Source: Bdellovibrio reynosensis
GTDB taxonomy: Bacteria > Bdellovibrionota > Bdellovibrionia > Bdellovibrionales > Bdellovibrionaceae
Length of the DNA: 64,000 bases
Direction of reading: 5' to 3'
Assembly (NCBI RefSeq): GCF_022814725.1
Contig: NZ_CP093442.1
Span: 496,001-560,000, forward strand
Of the stretch, positions 23,756 through 34,195 are shown one piece after another. The notes below the pieces were generated by a model. It did no database searches and was not told where the DNA came from. It worked only from the letters and a program-made list of their open reading frames with translations. Made by a program: the position numbers and the translations under genes. The first letter of the stretch is position 1, and each line of letters begins with the position of its first letter.

Positions 23756-24331
23756 ATGCAACTGGCAAAACTTTTATTGGGTTTGATGGTTTCTGCAACG
23801 CTTGTTTCATGCGCCACTCGCGAAGAGCGTGAAGAGGCTGAAGCAAAAAAAGCAGCAGCGAAGGCAGGACCAAGTATCGAAGCAAAACAAGTGGCCGCTG
23901 AACAAGAAACGTCCTTTGTGACCGAGTTTGCTTTCCCGAAAGGATCTGCAGAACTTACCGAGCAAGCTAAGGCCGATGTCCGCAGAGTGATTTCCAATGC
24001 TAAAAGAAATGGTGATATTGATGAAATCAAAGTGATCACTTGGGGCGATTCAGAATACCCATCTGTTCATACAAAGAAACTTTCAAAAGCGGAAATCGAT
24101 TTAGTTAAAAAACGTAACAAAGCTATTAAAGATTTTGTAAAAGAATTCAGTAACACGGATGTAGACTCTCACAGCATGGCGGAGCGTCCTGGCACGATCA
24201 CAAATCTTTTGAACACAGAAGATGCGAAAGTAAAAAAATCTTTGGAAGTTGCGGGTATTCCAACAACAGATACTGCAGTGAAAACTCCATCGAAAGCTTC
24301 TAAATCAATCATCATGGTAATTACAGAGTAA
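23756..24331 (+). CDS. OmpA-like-fold lipoprotein, paralog 1
   Basis: A 191-residue lipoprotein with lipobox TLVSC at about residues 15-19 and a charged Ala/Glu/Lys helix after it. The body (about 52-190) resembles a divergent OmpA C-terminal fold: FAFPKGSAELTEQAKADVRRV corresponds to the strand-helix start, and LVKKRNKAIKDFV to the helix that normally reads LSxxRAxxV. The usual peptidoglycan-binding Asp/Arg pair is not clearly conserved. It is a clear paralog of the gene at 25036 (shared SEYPS/KEYPT, MAERP/MSERP, EDAKVKKSLE/KEAKVKNTLE and KASK-IM endings). Confidence 0.7.
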   Translation: MQLAKLLLGLMVSATLVSCATREEREEAEAKKAAAKAGPSIEAKQVAAEQETSFVTEFAFPKGSAELTEQAKADVRRVISNAKRNGDIDEIKVITWGDSEYPSVHTKKLSKAEIDLVKKRNKAIKDFVKEFSNTDVDSHSMAERPGTITNLLNTEDAKVKKSLEVAGIPTTDTAVKTPSKASKSIIMVITE

Positions 24332-24354
24332 AAATAAATTGCTCTTAAGTACTA

Positions 24355-24396
24355 AAAAAAGCCGAACCAAGACAAGGTTCGGCTTTTGCTTTTTTC
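24355..24396 (+). terminator. Intrinsic terminator after the OmpA-like lipoprotein gene
   Basis: AGCCGAACC (24360-24368) and GGTTCGGCT (24376-24384) form a 9-bp stem with a seven-base loop, followed by T-rich sequence. Confidence 0.92.
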
Positions 24397-24530
24397 TACT
24401 TTGCCCCAAGACTTGAGGGCATTATTCCCCGTTTTGTGAATTGTTATTCTTTAAAACCAATGAAAACGAATTCGCTAAGACGAAGTTGGCCCTGTCCGTG
24501 CATCTTTAGAGATGTTTAAAGGAGGACACC

Positions 24531-25031
24531 ATGGCTAGTTCAAATATTTCCCAAAATGATTGGACTATGGTGAAGGCTGAAATCCAAAAAACCTGGGAAG
24601 GTTTAAGTGCCGACGAGTTAGAGCAAACCCACGGCGACGTTCATGAAATCGCCGAACTCGTACACGATAGATACGGCCTAGACACCGACGATGCAGAACA
24701 AAAAGTAGAAGATGTGATTGCCCGATGCGGAACTGCCGCCGGCAGTCCAAGTTGGGGGTTAAATGAAGACTATGAACAGGATTCCTCAGACACCGAATCC
24801 TTTGGTTTACCAGGCCCTTCTGGAGCTAAGAATGTCAGCGCAAGCAGCGAACAAGCCGGAAGTTCCCGTGGATCCGCGCAAAGTTCGCAATCAGCCGGAA
24901 GTTCAGCGCAATCCCAAGCAAGTGGAAAAACCCGAAATCAAGAATCCAGCGGTTCCCCAGAAACCGGAAGTTCAAGAACATCCCGAAGTTCCGAAAACCA
25001 AGGCAACTTTGGCAGCCAAAATGAGGAGTAA
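24531..25031 (+). CDS. CsbD-like stress protein with Ser/Gly/Gln-rich tail
   Basis: A 166-residue protein. The first about 65 residues resemble a CsbD domain (NDWTMVKAEIQKTWEGLSADEL ... DDAEQKVEDVI), a small helical domain of proteins induced by general stress in many bacteria. Residues about 85-166 are a low-complexity tail of Ser, Gly, Gln, Ala and Glu (AGSSRGSAQSSQSAGSSAQ). At DNA level the tail contains three copies of CCGGAAGTTC (24856, 24895, 24964). CsbD proteins are normally about 60-70 residues, so the tail more than doubles it. Strong ribosome-binding site AAAGGAGG. Confidence 0.75.
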   Translation: MASSNISQNDWTMVKAEIQKTWEGLSADELEQTHGDVHEIAELVHDRYGLDTDDAEQKVEDVIARCGTAAGSPSWGLNEDYEQDSSDTESFGLPGPSGAKNVSASSEQAGSSRGSAQSSQSAGSSAQSQASGKTRNQESSGSPETGSSRTSRSSENQGNFGSQNEE

Positions 25032-25035
25032 TCTT

Positions 25036-25581
25036 ATGACAACAAGAATTCTAGGTTCGATGTTAGTGGTGTTATCTTTTATATCCATTAATGCCTTCGC
25101 CGGTGTTAATTCCGAAACCGAAGACAGCGTCAAGGGACTAGGTGCCGCAAAGGTTATGGAAATTGAGTTTGAAGAAGGCAAAGCGGATCTTTCTGAAGAT
25201 GCAAAAAAAGAAATCCGCGAACAAATTGCTGAAGCTAAAGAAGGCAAAAAAATTGATAGCCTTCAGGTGGCAAGTTGGCCTGATAAAGAATATCCAACCA
25301 AAGACGTGAAGCCTTCTAAGGGGGATGTGGAGCTAGCGAAAAAACGCGGCGAGAATGTGAAGACATTCATTAAAGATGAGATGAAAGCTGTTAGCAGCGT
25401 CAGAGTCTTTAATATGTCAGAACGTCCAAATCCATTGGAAAAGTTTCTGCGCACAAAAGAAGCTAAAGTTAAAAACACTTTAGAAGCCAGCGGTGCCGCG
25501 CCAAGAACTAAAGATGAAACTGGATTCTTTGGTACTAAAGGCAAAGCTTCTAAAGCCTTAATCATGATTTATTATGAATAA
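25036..25581 (+). CDS. OmpA-like-fold exported protein, paralog 2
   Basis: A 181-residue protein with a signal peptide (about 1-22, ending INAFA) that lacks a lipobox, unlike its paralog at 23756. The domain has IEFEEGKADLSEDAKKEIRE, KEYPTKDVKPSKGDVELAKKR and a KASKALIMIYYE end. Canonical OmpA peptidoglycan-binding residues are not evident. I chose ATG 25036, preceded by GAGGAG. The frame stays open back to 24763 across the Ser-rich tail of the CsbD gene, but that extension would bury the signal peptide. It is followed after 15 bases by a beta-barrel gene, so this soluble protein and a barrel may work together. Confidence 0.72.
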   Translation: MTTRILGSMLVVLSFISINAFAGVNSETEDSVKGLGAAKVMEIEFEEGKADLSEDAKKEIREQIAEAKEGKKIDSLQVASWPDKEYPTKDVKPSKGDVELAKKRGENVKTFIKDEMKAVSSVRVFNMSERPNPLEKFLRTKEAKVKNTLEASGAAPRTKDETGFFGTKGKASKALIMIYYE

Positions 25582-25596
25582 ACCACGGAGGATATC

Positions 25597-26181
25597 ATGA
25601 AGCAGTTTTCAATCTGCTTTCTATTAGTCACCTGGATTTATATGCTTCCGGCTCAGGCGAATTTTTTCATCGAGCCGGCCGTCACCTATGAGCAAAGCAC
25701 AGACGAAATTGATTGGCCGACGCCGTTTACAAATTCCACAGGGAATACAACAGGGCTTGGCGCAAATATCAAAGTCGGCGTGCATGCTTTGGAATCTTTT
25801 TTTGCAGCTTTGGATGTATCCTATTCCAAACCCAACTTTGAAAACTCGGTCTCAAATTACGATGCCAATGCGACATCGTTTTTATACGGGGTCGTGGGTG
25901 GAGCGCAAATGCCCATCGTGGGCTTGCGTTTATGGGGTGGTTACGTCCTTGGTGGCGAGATGGATCCCGATAAGAGTGGCACCGTGGATGCTAAATTTTC
26001 GGGCGCAAAAGGACCTAAGGTTGGCGTTGGGTTTCGCATCTTGATGTTCAGTGTGAATCTAGAGTATTCAGATTTAAAATACGATAAAGCTGAAGTGACT
26101 GAAGACACATTGGGCGAAGCAGAAGATGAGATGACCCATAAGATGACGACTTTAAGTTTTAGCTTTCCGTTCACTTTATAA
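25597..26181 (+). CDS. Small outer-membrane beta-barrel protein
   Basis: A 194-residue exported protein with a signal peptide (ending PAQA). The mature part shows alternating strands, TGLGANIKVGVHALESFFAALDVSYS, SFLYGVVGGAQM and GPKVGVGFRILMFSVNLEYS, and a final SFSFPFTL, fitting an 8-strand OmpW/OmpX-like barrel. Ribosome-binding site CGGAGGA. Last gene of the stress and envelope block; it converges on the EamA transporter gene. Specific ligand or function unknown. Confidence 0.75.
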   Translation: MKQFSICFLLVTWIYMLPAQANFFIEPAVTYEQSTDEIDWPTPFTNSTGNTTGLGANIKVGVHALESFFAALDVSYSKPNFENSVSNYDANATSFLYGVVGGAQMPIVGLRLWGGYVLGGEMDPDKSGTVDAKFSGAKGPKVGVGFRILMFSVNLEYSDLKYDKAEVTEDTLGEAEDEMTHKMTTLSFSFPFTL

Positions 26182-26208
26182 GTTCCAAAAAATAAGTGGT
26201 TTGGGTGT

Positions 26209-27054
26209 CTATAGGCTTAAAAGCAGGGCGCCCAGGCCCACCGTCGTCGCACCGATTATTTGATATCGGGTGATCGCCTCCTTCAACAATAACGAAAACA
26301 ACACAGCAAAGAAAATGGAGCTATTGCGCAGTGAAATCGCAAGGCCCGGCGCTGTGACTTCAAGCCCATAAAGAAATATTAAAAAGCTCGCGGTGGCGGC
26401 TGCACCTGTGGCCGCGACTCTTTTGCCATGATTTTGCAAAGTGAATTTAATTCTTGTGACCGGATTTTTTCTTAAGCCCCACGCTAAAAATGGCAATGAC
26501 ACAAGCATCGCTACACAGAACAAGGATTTTGTTTCTGCCTTATGAACCAAGGCCTGGTGATAACAAAGATGATAGCCGGCGATAAAAATGGCGCTCAGAT
26601 AAGACCATTTATTTTCCTGCCATCCTAAATTCAATAACAATCCGGAGTTGCCTCCATTCATCACCAAGATTCCTGAAAGAATTAAAAACGCGCCGGCTAA
26701 ATGCTGACCGTGAAAGGCTTCACCCAAAAAAATCGAAGAAATAATCCAAACAACAACCATGGCTCCGCCACGCATAATCGCATAGGAGGCGCCAAGGGTA
26801 GAGGCATTCAAAGCTTTACTAAGAGTTAAAAAATACAGGCCCTCAAGCACACCGGAAAAGATAGCAATCTTGGTTGCCGTCGCATTTGGAAGTTGGAACC
26901 CGGTGCCTGTTAAAACCAAAACCAGGGTGATAAGTCCGCTTAAAAGGATGGTTAAAAAAAGAAAGCTTTCCTTGTCTTTCGTGGATTTTGCCAGGGCATT
27001 CCAGGCAGCATGCAATAGGGCAGAGAAGAGAAGTAAAAGGGGGCCTAAACTCAT
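26209..27054 (-). CDS. EamA/DMT-family transporter
   Basis: A 281-residue drug/metabolite-type permease with about ten membrane helices in two EamA repeats. The first begins LLLLFSALLHAAWNALAKSTKDKESFL and the second starts near WSYLSAIFIAGYHLCYH. The C-terminal repeat ends with the usual LAISLRNSSIFFAVLFSLLLKEAI and a final GATTVGLGALLL. The substrate is unknown. I prefer ATG 27054, the usual family N-terminus; a longer frame from ATG 27120 adds 22 residues. Neither start has a clear ribosome-binding site. Divergent from queA. Confidence 0.82.
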   Translation of the reverse strand: MSLGPLLLLFSALLHAAWNALAKSTKDKESFLFLTILLSGLITLVLVLTGTGFQLPNATATKIAIFSGVLEGLYFLTLSKALNASTLGASYAIMRGGAMVVVWIISSIFLGEAFHGQHLAGAFLILSGILVMNGGNSGLLLNLGWQENKWSYLSAIFIAGYHLCYHQALVHKAETKSLFCVAMLVSLPFLAWGLRKNPVTRIKFTLQNHGKRVAATGAAATASFLIFLYGLEVTAPGLAISLRNSSIFFAVLFSLLLKEAITRYQIIGATTVGLGALLLSL

Positions 27055-27134
27055 ATCGTAAGTTGTAGTTTTTTTAGGCTTAAAGAGCCAGAAAAATGTG
27101 CCTTCAAAGGGGGCTTTCATGATATGCAGTGTCC

Positions 27135-29368
<2,234 letters not shown>

Positions 29369-29488
29369 AGTTAACTATTGATTCTTCCTAAGAAAGATGC
29401 TGAATTTTAACGTCAGCTAAAAGAACCATGTTCATCGACAATCGCTTTAACTGTCGAAATGGGAATGGGCTTTAACTTTGGAGGAATC

Positions 29489-29830
29489 ATGTTATTTGGA
29501 CTTCTTGTATCGACAGCTTATGCTCAAACTGCCCCAGCGGGTGGTCAGCCTTCAGCCTTTGAAATGTTCGTACCGTTTATCTTTATCTTCGTTATTTTCT
29601 ACTTCCTTATCATTCGCCCACAAGCCAAAAGACAAAAAGATCATCAGAAGTTTTTGTCTGAGGTAAAACGTGGTGACGAAGTCGTAACTTCATCAGGCAT
29701 CCTTGGCACTGTGGAAGGTATCACAGACCAATTCGTTACTTTGGAAATCGCTCCTGGCGTGCGTGTTAAGATGCTTCGCAGCCAGATCGCAACATCTCAG
29801 AAAGCAGCAACAGCAGAGGACAAAAAATAA
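29489..29830 (+). CDS. yajC: Sec translocase accessory subunit YajC
   Basis: A 113-residue inner-membrane protein with one strong helix (FVPFIFIFVIFYFLIIRPQ) and the standard cytoplasmic continuation AKRQKDHQKFL, GDEVVTSSGILGTV and GVRVKMLRSQI. YajC joins SecD-SecF to the SecYEG holotranslocon. ATG 29489 is chosen because GGAGGA lies 4-9 bases upstream; ATG 29459 would add 10 residues without a ribosome-binding site. The stop TAA shares a base with the secD start. queA-tgt-yajC-secD-secF is a conserved order in many proteobacteria. Confidence 0.95.
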   Translation: MLFGLLVSTAYAQTAPAGGQPSAFEMFVPFIFIFVIFYFLIIRPQAKRQKDHQKFLSEVKRGDEVVTSSGILGTVEGITDQFVTLEIAPGVRVKMLRSQIATSQKAATAEDKK

Positions 29831-31524
29831 TGGAAGGACTTCGTTGGAGAACCATTCTCGCAGCATTAGGTGTGGCAGCCTCAATCGTTTGGGTATTGCC
29901 AAATGTCGTTAACTTTGGCGAAAAATCATGGTGGCCATCTAAGCAAAAACTAAACTATGGCTTGGATATCCAAGGTGGTTTGCACTTAGTTATGGGCGTT
30001 GACGTGGATGGCGTTGTTAAAGAAAGCACGACACGCTTGATCGGTTCTATGAAAGCAGAAATGCAAAAAGAGAACGTTGCTGTGGCAGATGTAAAATCTG
30101 AAAAGCCAGAGCAAGGTGAAGTTCAATTCGTGGTAGCAAAAGCTGAAGACCGCGCGGGAGTTGAAAAATTCTTGAGCGAAAAATACAGCACGGTTTTGCA
30201 GGTGATCAGTTCTACTGACACTACAGTAACAGCTCGTTATTTTGACGCTTACTTAAATGACTATAAAAATCGCGTGATCCAACAGGCGATTGAAACTATC
30301 CGCAACCGTATCGACGAATTCGGTGTGGCAGAGCCTTCAATCACTCAACAGGGCGCAAACCGTATCTTGATTCAATTGCCTGGGATGGCTGATGCTGAAA
30401 GAGCAAAACAGCTTATTAATACAACGGCAAAACTTGATTTCATGATCGTGTCTGATGAAGTTCAACCGCAAGCATTGCAAGCCATGATTGCTGACGCTGA
30501 AAAAGCCGGCAACTACACAATGGCTTCAATGAAGTACACGGACTACGTAGCGAAAGTGAACGAAGACCTTAAAGGAAAAATTCCTGAAAAGACGACTGTT
30601 TATTTCGAAAAGTCTGCAAACGCGACAACTATGGAAGCAGGAGCCATTCCTTACCTTCTTAAAACAGATACTAACTTGGGCGGTGACGCTCTTGATGACG
30701 CTTTCGTAGGTTACGACCAATACGGTGCGCCTCAAGTTTCTTTGCGTTTCAACTCTGCGGGTGCAGCAAAATTTGCTGATATCACAGGTAACAACGTGAA
30801 CAGACAAATGGCGATCGTGCTAGATAAAATCGTAAAATCAGCTCCAAGCATCCGTGACCGTATCGCGGGTGGTGAAGCGGTGATCACACTGGGCAGTGCC
30901 CGTGATCGTAACTCTGGCATGGATGAAGCAAAGATGATTTCAACGGCACTTCGTGCCGGTGCTTTGCCTGCATCTTTAGAGCAACTTGAAGAGCGCCGTG
31001 TAGGTCCTACTTTGGGTGCGGATGCCATTGATAAAGCAAAAATGGGCTCTTACGTAGGTGCGCTTATCATCGTCCTATTCATGATCGTGTACTACCGCTC
31101 TATGGGGGCAGTGGCGAGCGTGGCATTGGGTCTGAACGTTTTGGGTATCTTTGCATTGTTAACTAGCTTCGGTGCGACTTTAACTCTTCCGGGTATCGCG
31201 GGTATCGCGTTGACTGTAGGTTTTGCGGTCGATGCGAACGTACTAATCAACGAACGTATTCGTGAAGAACTTCGTTTAGGCCACGGCATTCGTGTCGCGG
31301 TTAAAGAAGGTTATCACCGTGCGATGTCTGCGATTATCGATTCCAACGTAACGGTGGCAGCAACTGCGGTGGTTCTATTGTACTTCGGTACGGGCCCAGT
31401 GCGTGGTTTCGCCGTGACTCTTTTGATCGGTATCGTGACTTCAATGTTCGCGAATGTATTCGTTTCAAAAGTGATCGTTGATACACTTGTGTATAAATTC
31501 AATCTGAAAAAATTGTCAGTGTAG
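29830..31524 (+). CDS. secD: Protein translocase subunit SecD
   Basis: A 564-residue inner-membrane RND-type protein that uses the proton gradient to complete protein export. TM1 is followed by LNYGLDIQGGLHLVMGVDVD, a large periplasmic P1 region (about 45-390) with RNRIDEFGVAEPSI, and five C-terminal helices containing TVGFAVDANVLINERIREEL and GTGPVRGFAVTLLIG. Length and order of motifs match the family. Starts within the yajC stop codon; secF begins 12 bases after its stop. Confidence 0.97.
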   Translation: MEGLRWRTILAALGVAASIVWVLPNVVNFGEKSWWPSKQKLNYGLDIQGGLHLVMGVDVDGVVKESTTRLIGSMKAEMQKENVAVADVKSEKPEQGEVQFVVAKAEDRAGVEKFLSEKYSTVLQVISSTDTTVTARYFDAYLNDYKNRVIQQAIETIRNRIDEFGVAEPSITQQGANRILIQLPGMADAERAKQLINTTAKLDFMIVSDEVQPQALQAMIADAEKAGNYTMASMKYTDYVAKVNEDLKGKIPEKTTVYFEKSANATTMEAGAIPYLLKTDTNLGGDALDDAFVGYDQYGAPQVSLRFNSAGAAKFADITGNNVNRQMAIVLDKIVKSAPSIRDRIAGGEAVITLGSARDRNSGMDEAKMISTALRAGALPASLEQLEERRVGPTLGADAIDKAKMGSYVGALIIVLFMIVYYRSMGAVASVALGLNVLGIFALLTSFGATLTLPGIAGIALTVGFAVDANVLINERIREELRLGHGIRVAVKEGYHRAMSAIIDSNVTVAATAVVLLYFGTGPVRGFAVTLLIGIVTSMFANVFVSKVIVDTLVYKFNLKKLSV

Positions 31525-31536
31525 TAGGTGCTGAAC

Positions 31537-32463
31537 ATGACTATTAAAAATGATTCTTTTGGCCGTTTTGATTTCGTTGGAAAAGCCTGGTTGTTCGGGG
31601 GCATTTCCCTTTTATTGGTAGTCGCTTCTTTAGTTTACCTAGCAGTAAACGGAATCAACTACGGTATCGACTTTAAGGGTGGTACTGAAATCCAGGTTAA
31701 ATTCGCAGGCGGGGTTCAAATCGATGAAATCCGTAAATCTGTGGATGATTTAAAACTGGGTGAAGTAGGTGTTCAGTCTTTCGGTGAAGGCAATGAATAC
31801 ATCGTTCGTTTCCAAGGTCGCCAAGGTGCTACTGATAAAGAAACGAATGAAATTCTAAATGCAGATCTTACGAAGATCAAAGATACGATCACGACTCAAT
31901 TTGCAGCGGCTCAACCTGACATTCGTCGTGTTGATACCGTGGGTCCGCAAGTGGGTGCTGAATTAAAACGTAACGGTTTGCTAGCAGTTTTCTACTGCTT
32001 ACTGGTAATCTTGATCTACGTTGCTCTTCGCTTTGACTATAAATTTGCTCCAGGCGCGGTGCTGTGTTTGGCCCATGATGCGATCATCACTTTGGCGGTG
32101 TTCGTAGCTGTTGGTAAGGAAGTGAACGTGGCTATCTTGGCTGCGATCATGACTCTTATCGGTTTTTCGCTGAATGACACCATCGTGGTGTTTGACCGTA
32201 TCCGTGAAACTGAAGGTCACTATCACGAAAAGGGCTATGGCTTTATTATCAATCGTTCTATCAATGAGATGTTGGTTCGTACCATCATCACTTCTGGTAC
32301 AACGTTCGTATCAGCATTGTGCTTGTATATCTTTGCTGACGGTACTGTGGCTGATATTGCCTTCGCAATTTGTGTGGGTATCTTCTTCGGCACGTATTCT
32401 TCCATTTACGTAGCAGCTCCGCTGGTACTATTGATGGAAAAATTGAACGCAAAAAAAGCTTAA
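31537..32463 (+). CDS. secF: Protein translocase subunit SecF
   Basis: A 308-residue partner of SecD. Visible are GIDFKGGTEIQVKF after TM1, VGPQVGAELKRNGLLA before TM2, and the conserved SLNDTIVVFDRIRE and NRSINEMLVRTIITSGTT in the C-terminal helices. ATG 31537 is preferred, with GTAGGTG upstream; an in-frame GTG lies at 31528. The recJ gene starts 7 bases after the stop. Confidence 0.96.
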   Translation: MTIKNDSFGRFDFVGKAWLFGGISLLLVVASLVYLAVNGINYGIDFKGGTEIQVKFAGGVQIDEIRKSVDDLKLGEVGVQSFGEGNEYIVRFQGRQGATDKETNEILNADLTKIKDTITTQFAAAQPDIRRVDTVGPQVGAELKRNGLLAVFYCLLVILIYVALRFDYKFAPGAVLCLAHDAIITLAVFVAVGKEVNVAILAAIMTLIGFSLNDTIVVFDRIRETEGHYHEKGYGFIINRSINEMLVRTIITSGTTFVSALCLYIFADGTVADIAFAICVGIFFGTYSSIYVAAPLVLLMEKLNAKKA

Positions 32464-32470
32464 GGATGGC

Positions 32471-34195
32471 ATGAACCCATTATGGAAACCGCGTGAATTG
32501 TTAAGTGAAGTGCAGACGCCCGCCAAAGTAGACGGGCAGTGGCCTTCGCTTATCGGAAAAATTCTTGCGGCCCGTGGGTTTGAAGATCCTAAAGAAGTTG
32601 ATAAACTTCTTTTTCCAAAACTAGCGGATCTTAAAGATCCCACAGTTCTTAAAGGTATGACCCAAGCTTTAGATCGCCTGGGTCAGGCTTTTCTTAAAAA
32701 CGAAAAAATCTGTATCTATGCTGACTTTGACCTGGATGGAACTTCCGGCTTAGCGCTATTAAAAACCGGTATGTTGGCTTTGGGTTTTCCTGAAGTTCAG
32801 CACTATCAGCCCAAGCGTTTGTCTGAAGGTTATGGTTTCCACGTTGCTGCGGTCGAAGAACTGCATAAGCAAGGTGTGACTTTAATCATCACTGTCGACG
32901 TGGGTATCACGGCACATCCCGCTGTGGCTCGCGCGCAAGACTTGGGAATTGATGTGATCTTAACCGATCACCATTTGCCATCTGAAACTTTGCCCCCTGC
33001 ATTTGTCGTGATCAACCCTAACCAAGGGAATTGCCCTTCAGAATTGGGTTATCTGTGCGGCGCTGGTGTTGCGTTTTATCTTTTACGTGGATTGAAACGT
33101 TACTTCCAGGATCACCCGCAACTTCCTAAAAATAATTGGGATTTAAAAGAAGTCTTAGATTATTTTGTCATTGGTACTTTAACTGACATGGTTCCGCTGG
33201 TGGATGACAACCGCGTTTTAGTAAAGCACGGGCTGGTAAAGCTTGCTGAAACTAAAAGAGCCGGACTTCGAGCATTACTTGAAGAGTTGGATTTAGTAGA
33301 TCGTCCTTTAACAAGCCAAGATGTTGCGATTCGATTTGCGCCAAAGTTAAATGCTCTTTCGCGCATGGAATCTGGCGTTTTACCCATTGATATCTTTCTG
33401 TTAGACGAAACTACGAAAGCTCGTTCTATGGTTCGTGAAGTGATGAAAAATAACTCCACCCGCGTGCAACTGCAAAACGACGCTGAAATCGAAGCTCAAG
33501 AATTACTTAAAGAGTGGCCCCATAAAGATTTTGTTTTCGTAGCTTCTAAAAGCTTCCATCGCGGGGTCGTGGGGCTTATCGCAACGAAGCTCACACAAGT
33601 TTACAACAAGCCCGCTTTTGTTGGTTCATTGGGTGATGACGGTATGATCGTCGGCAGTGCTCGCTTGCCGCAAGGGCAAGAAGCATGTCTGGTGCAAGCC
33701 ATGGGATCAGCTCAAGACTTATTAAGCCGTTTTGGTGGACATTCTGCTGCCGCCGGTTTTGAAATCGCTGAAACTCGCGTGTCTAATTTTATTGATAAAC
33801 TTTCAGGTCACTTTTCTGACCTACGTGAAAAACCAAAGCCGCTTGAAATCTTTTATGACGTTGAAGCCAAGCTTTCAGAAGTCAGTGCGGGCTTGATGAA
33901 GTGGTATGACTTCGTCGGACCTTTTGGTGCCGGTTTTTCTATTCCATTGATTCATTTTTCAAGCATTCAGGTCATCTCAAAACGCGAACTCAAAGGCGGG
34001 CATTTACGTCTGAAAGTAGCCGATGAGTCAGGCCAAACCTCTGAAGCCTTGTTATTCACACCGACACCTCGTCAGCTTCAGACCCTTGAAAACATTCCTG
34101 GTCAGTATCACATTCTAGGTGAGCTGCAGTGGAACTATTTTGCAGGACAAAAAACCGTGCAAATTCTTATTCGTGATCTAAAGGCAATCTCATGA
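32471..34195 (+). CDS. recJ: Single-stranded-DNA-specific exonuclease RecJ
   Basis: A 574-residue 5'-3' single-strand exonuclease of the DHH superfamily. Catalytic metal-binding motifs are seen as DFDLDGTSG near residue 84 and TDHHLP near 164. The DHHA1 motif GGHSAAAGF lies near 422 and an OB-like C-terminal domain follows. Length is normal. It works in recombination and mismatch-repair pathways. Ribosome-binding site AAGGATG. The last four bases overlap the queC start, an ATGA-type coupling. A secF-recJ junction is known in several delta-proteobacterial-like genomes. Confidence 0.95.
   Translation: MNPLWKPRELLSEVQTPAKVDGQWPSLIGKILAARGFEDPKEVDKLLFPKLADLKDPTVLKGMTQALDRLGQAFLKNEKICIYADFDLDGTSGLALLKTGMLALGFPEVQHYQPKRLSEGYGFHVAAVEELHKQGVTLIITVDVGITAHPAVARAQDLGIDVILTDHHLPSETLPPAFVVINPNQGNCPSELGYLCGAGVAFYLLRGLKRYFQDHPQLPKNNWDLKEVLDYFVIGTLTDMVPLVDDNRVLVKHGLVKLAETKRAGLRALLEELDLVDRPLTSQDVAIRFAPKLNALSRMESGVLPIDIFLLDETTKARSMVREVMKNNSTRVQLQNDAEIEAQELLKEWPHKDFVFVASKSFHRGVVGLIATKLTQVYNKPAFVGSLGDDGMIVGSARLPQGQEACLVQAMGSAQDLLSRFGGHSAAAGFEIAETRVSNFIDKLSGHFSDLREKPKPLEIFYDVEAKLSEVSAGLMKWYDFVGPFGAGFSIPLIHFSSIQVISKRELKGGHLRLKVADESGQTSEALLFTPTPRQLQTLENIPGQYHILGELQWNYFAGQKTVQILIRDLKAIS

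Noticed and set aside
24763..25035. N-terminal extension of the OmpA-like gene at 25036
   Set aside because: The ATG at 25036 has a good ribosome-binding site and starts a clear signal peptide; the extension would make it internal. The open second frame is explained by repetitive DNA.
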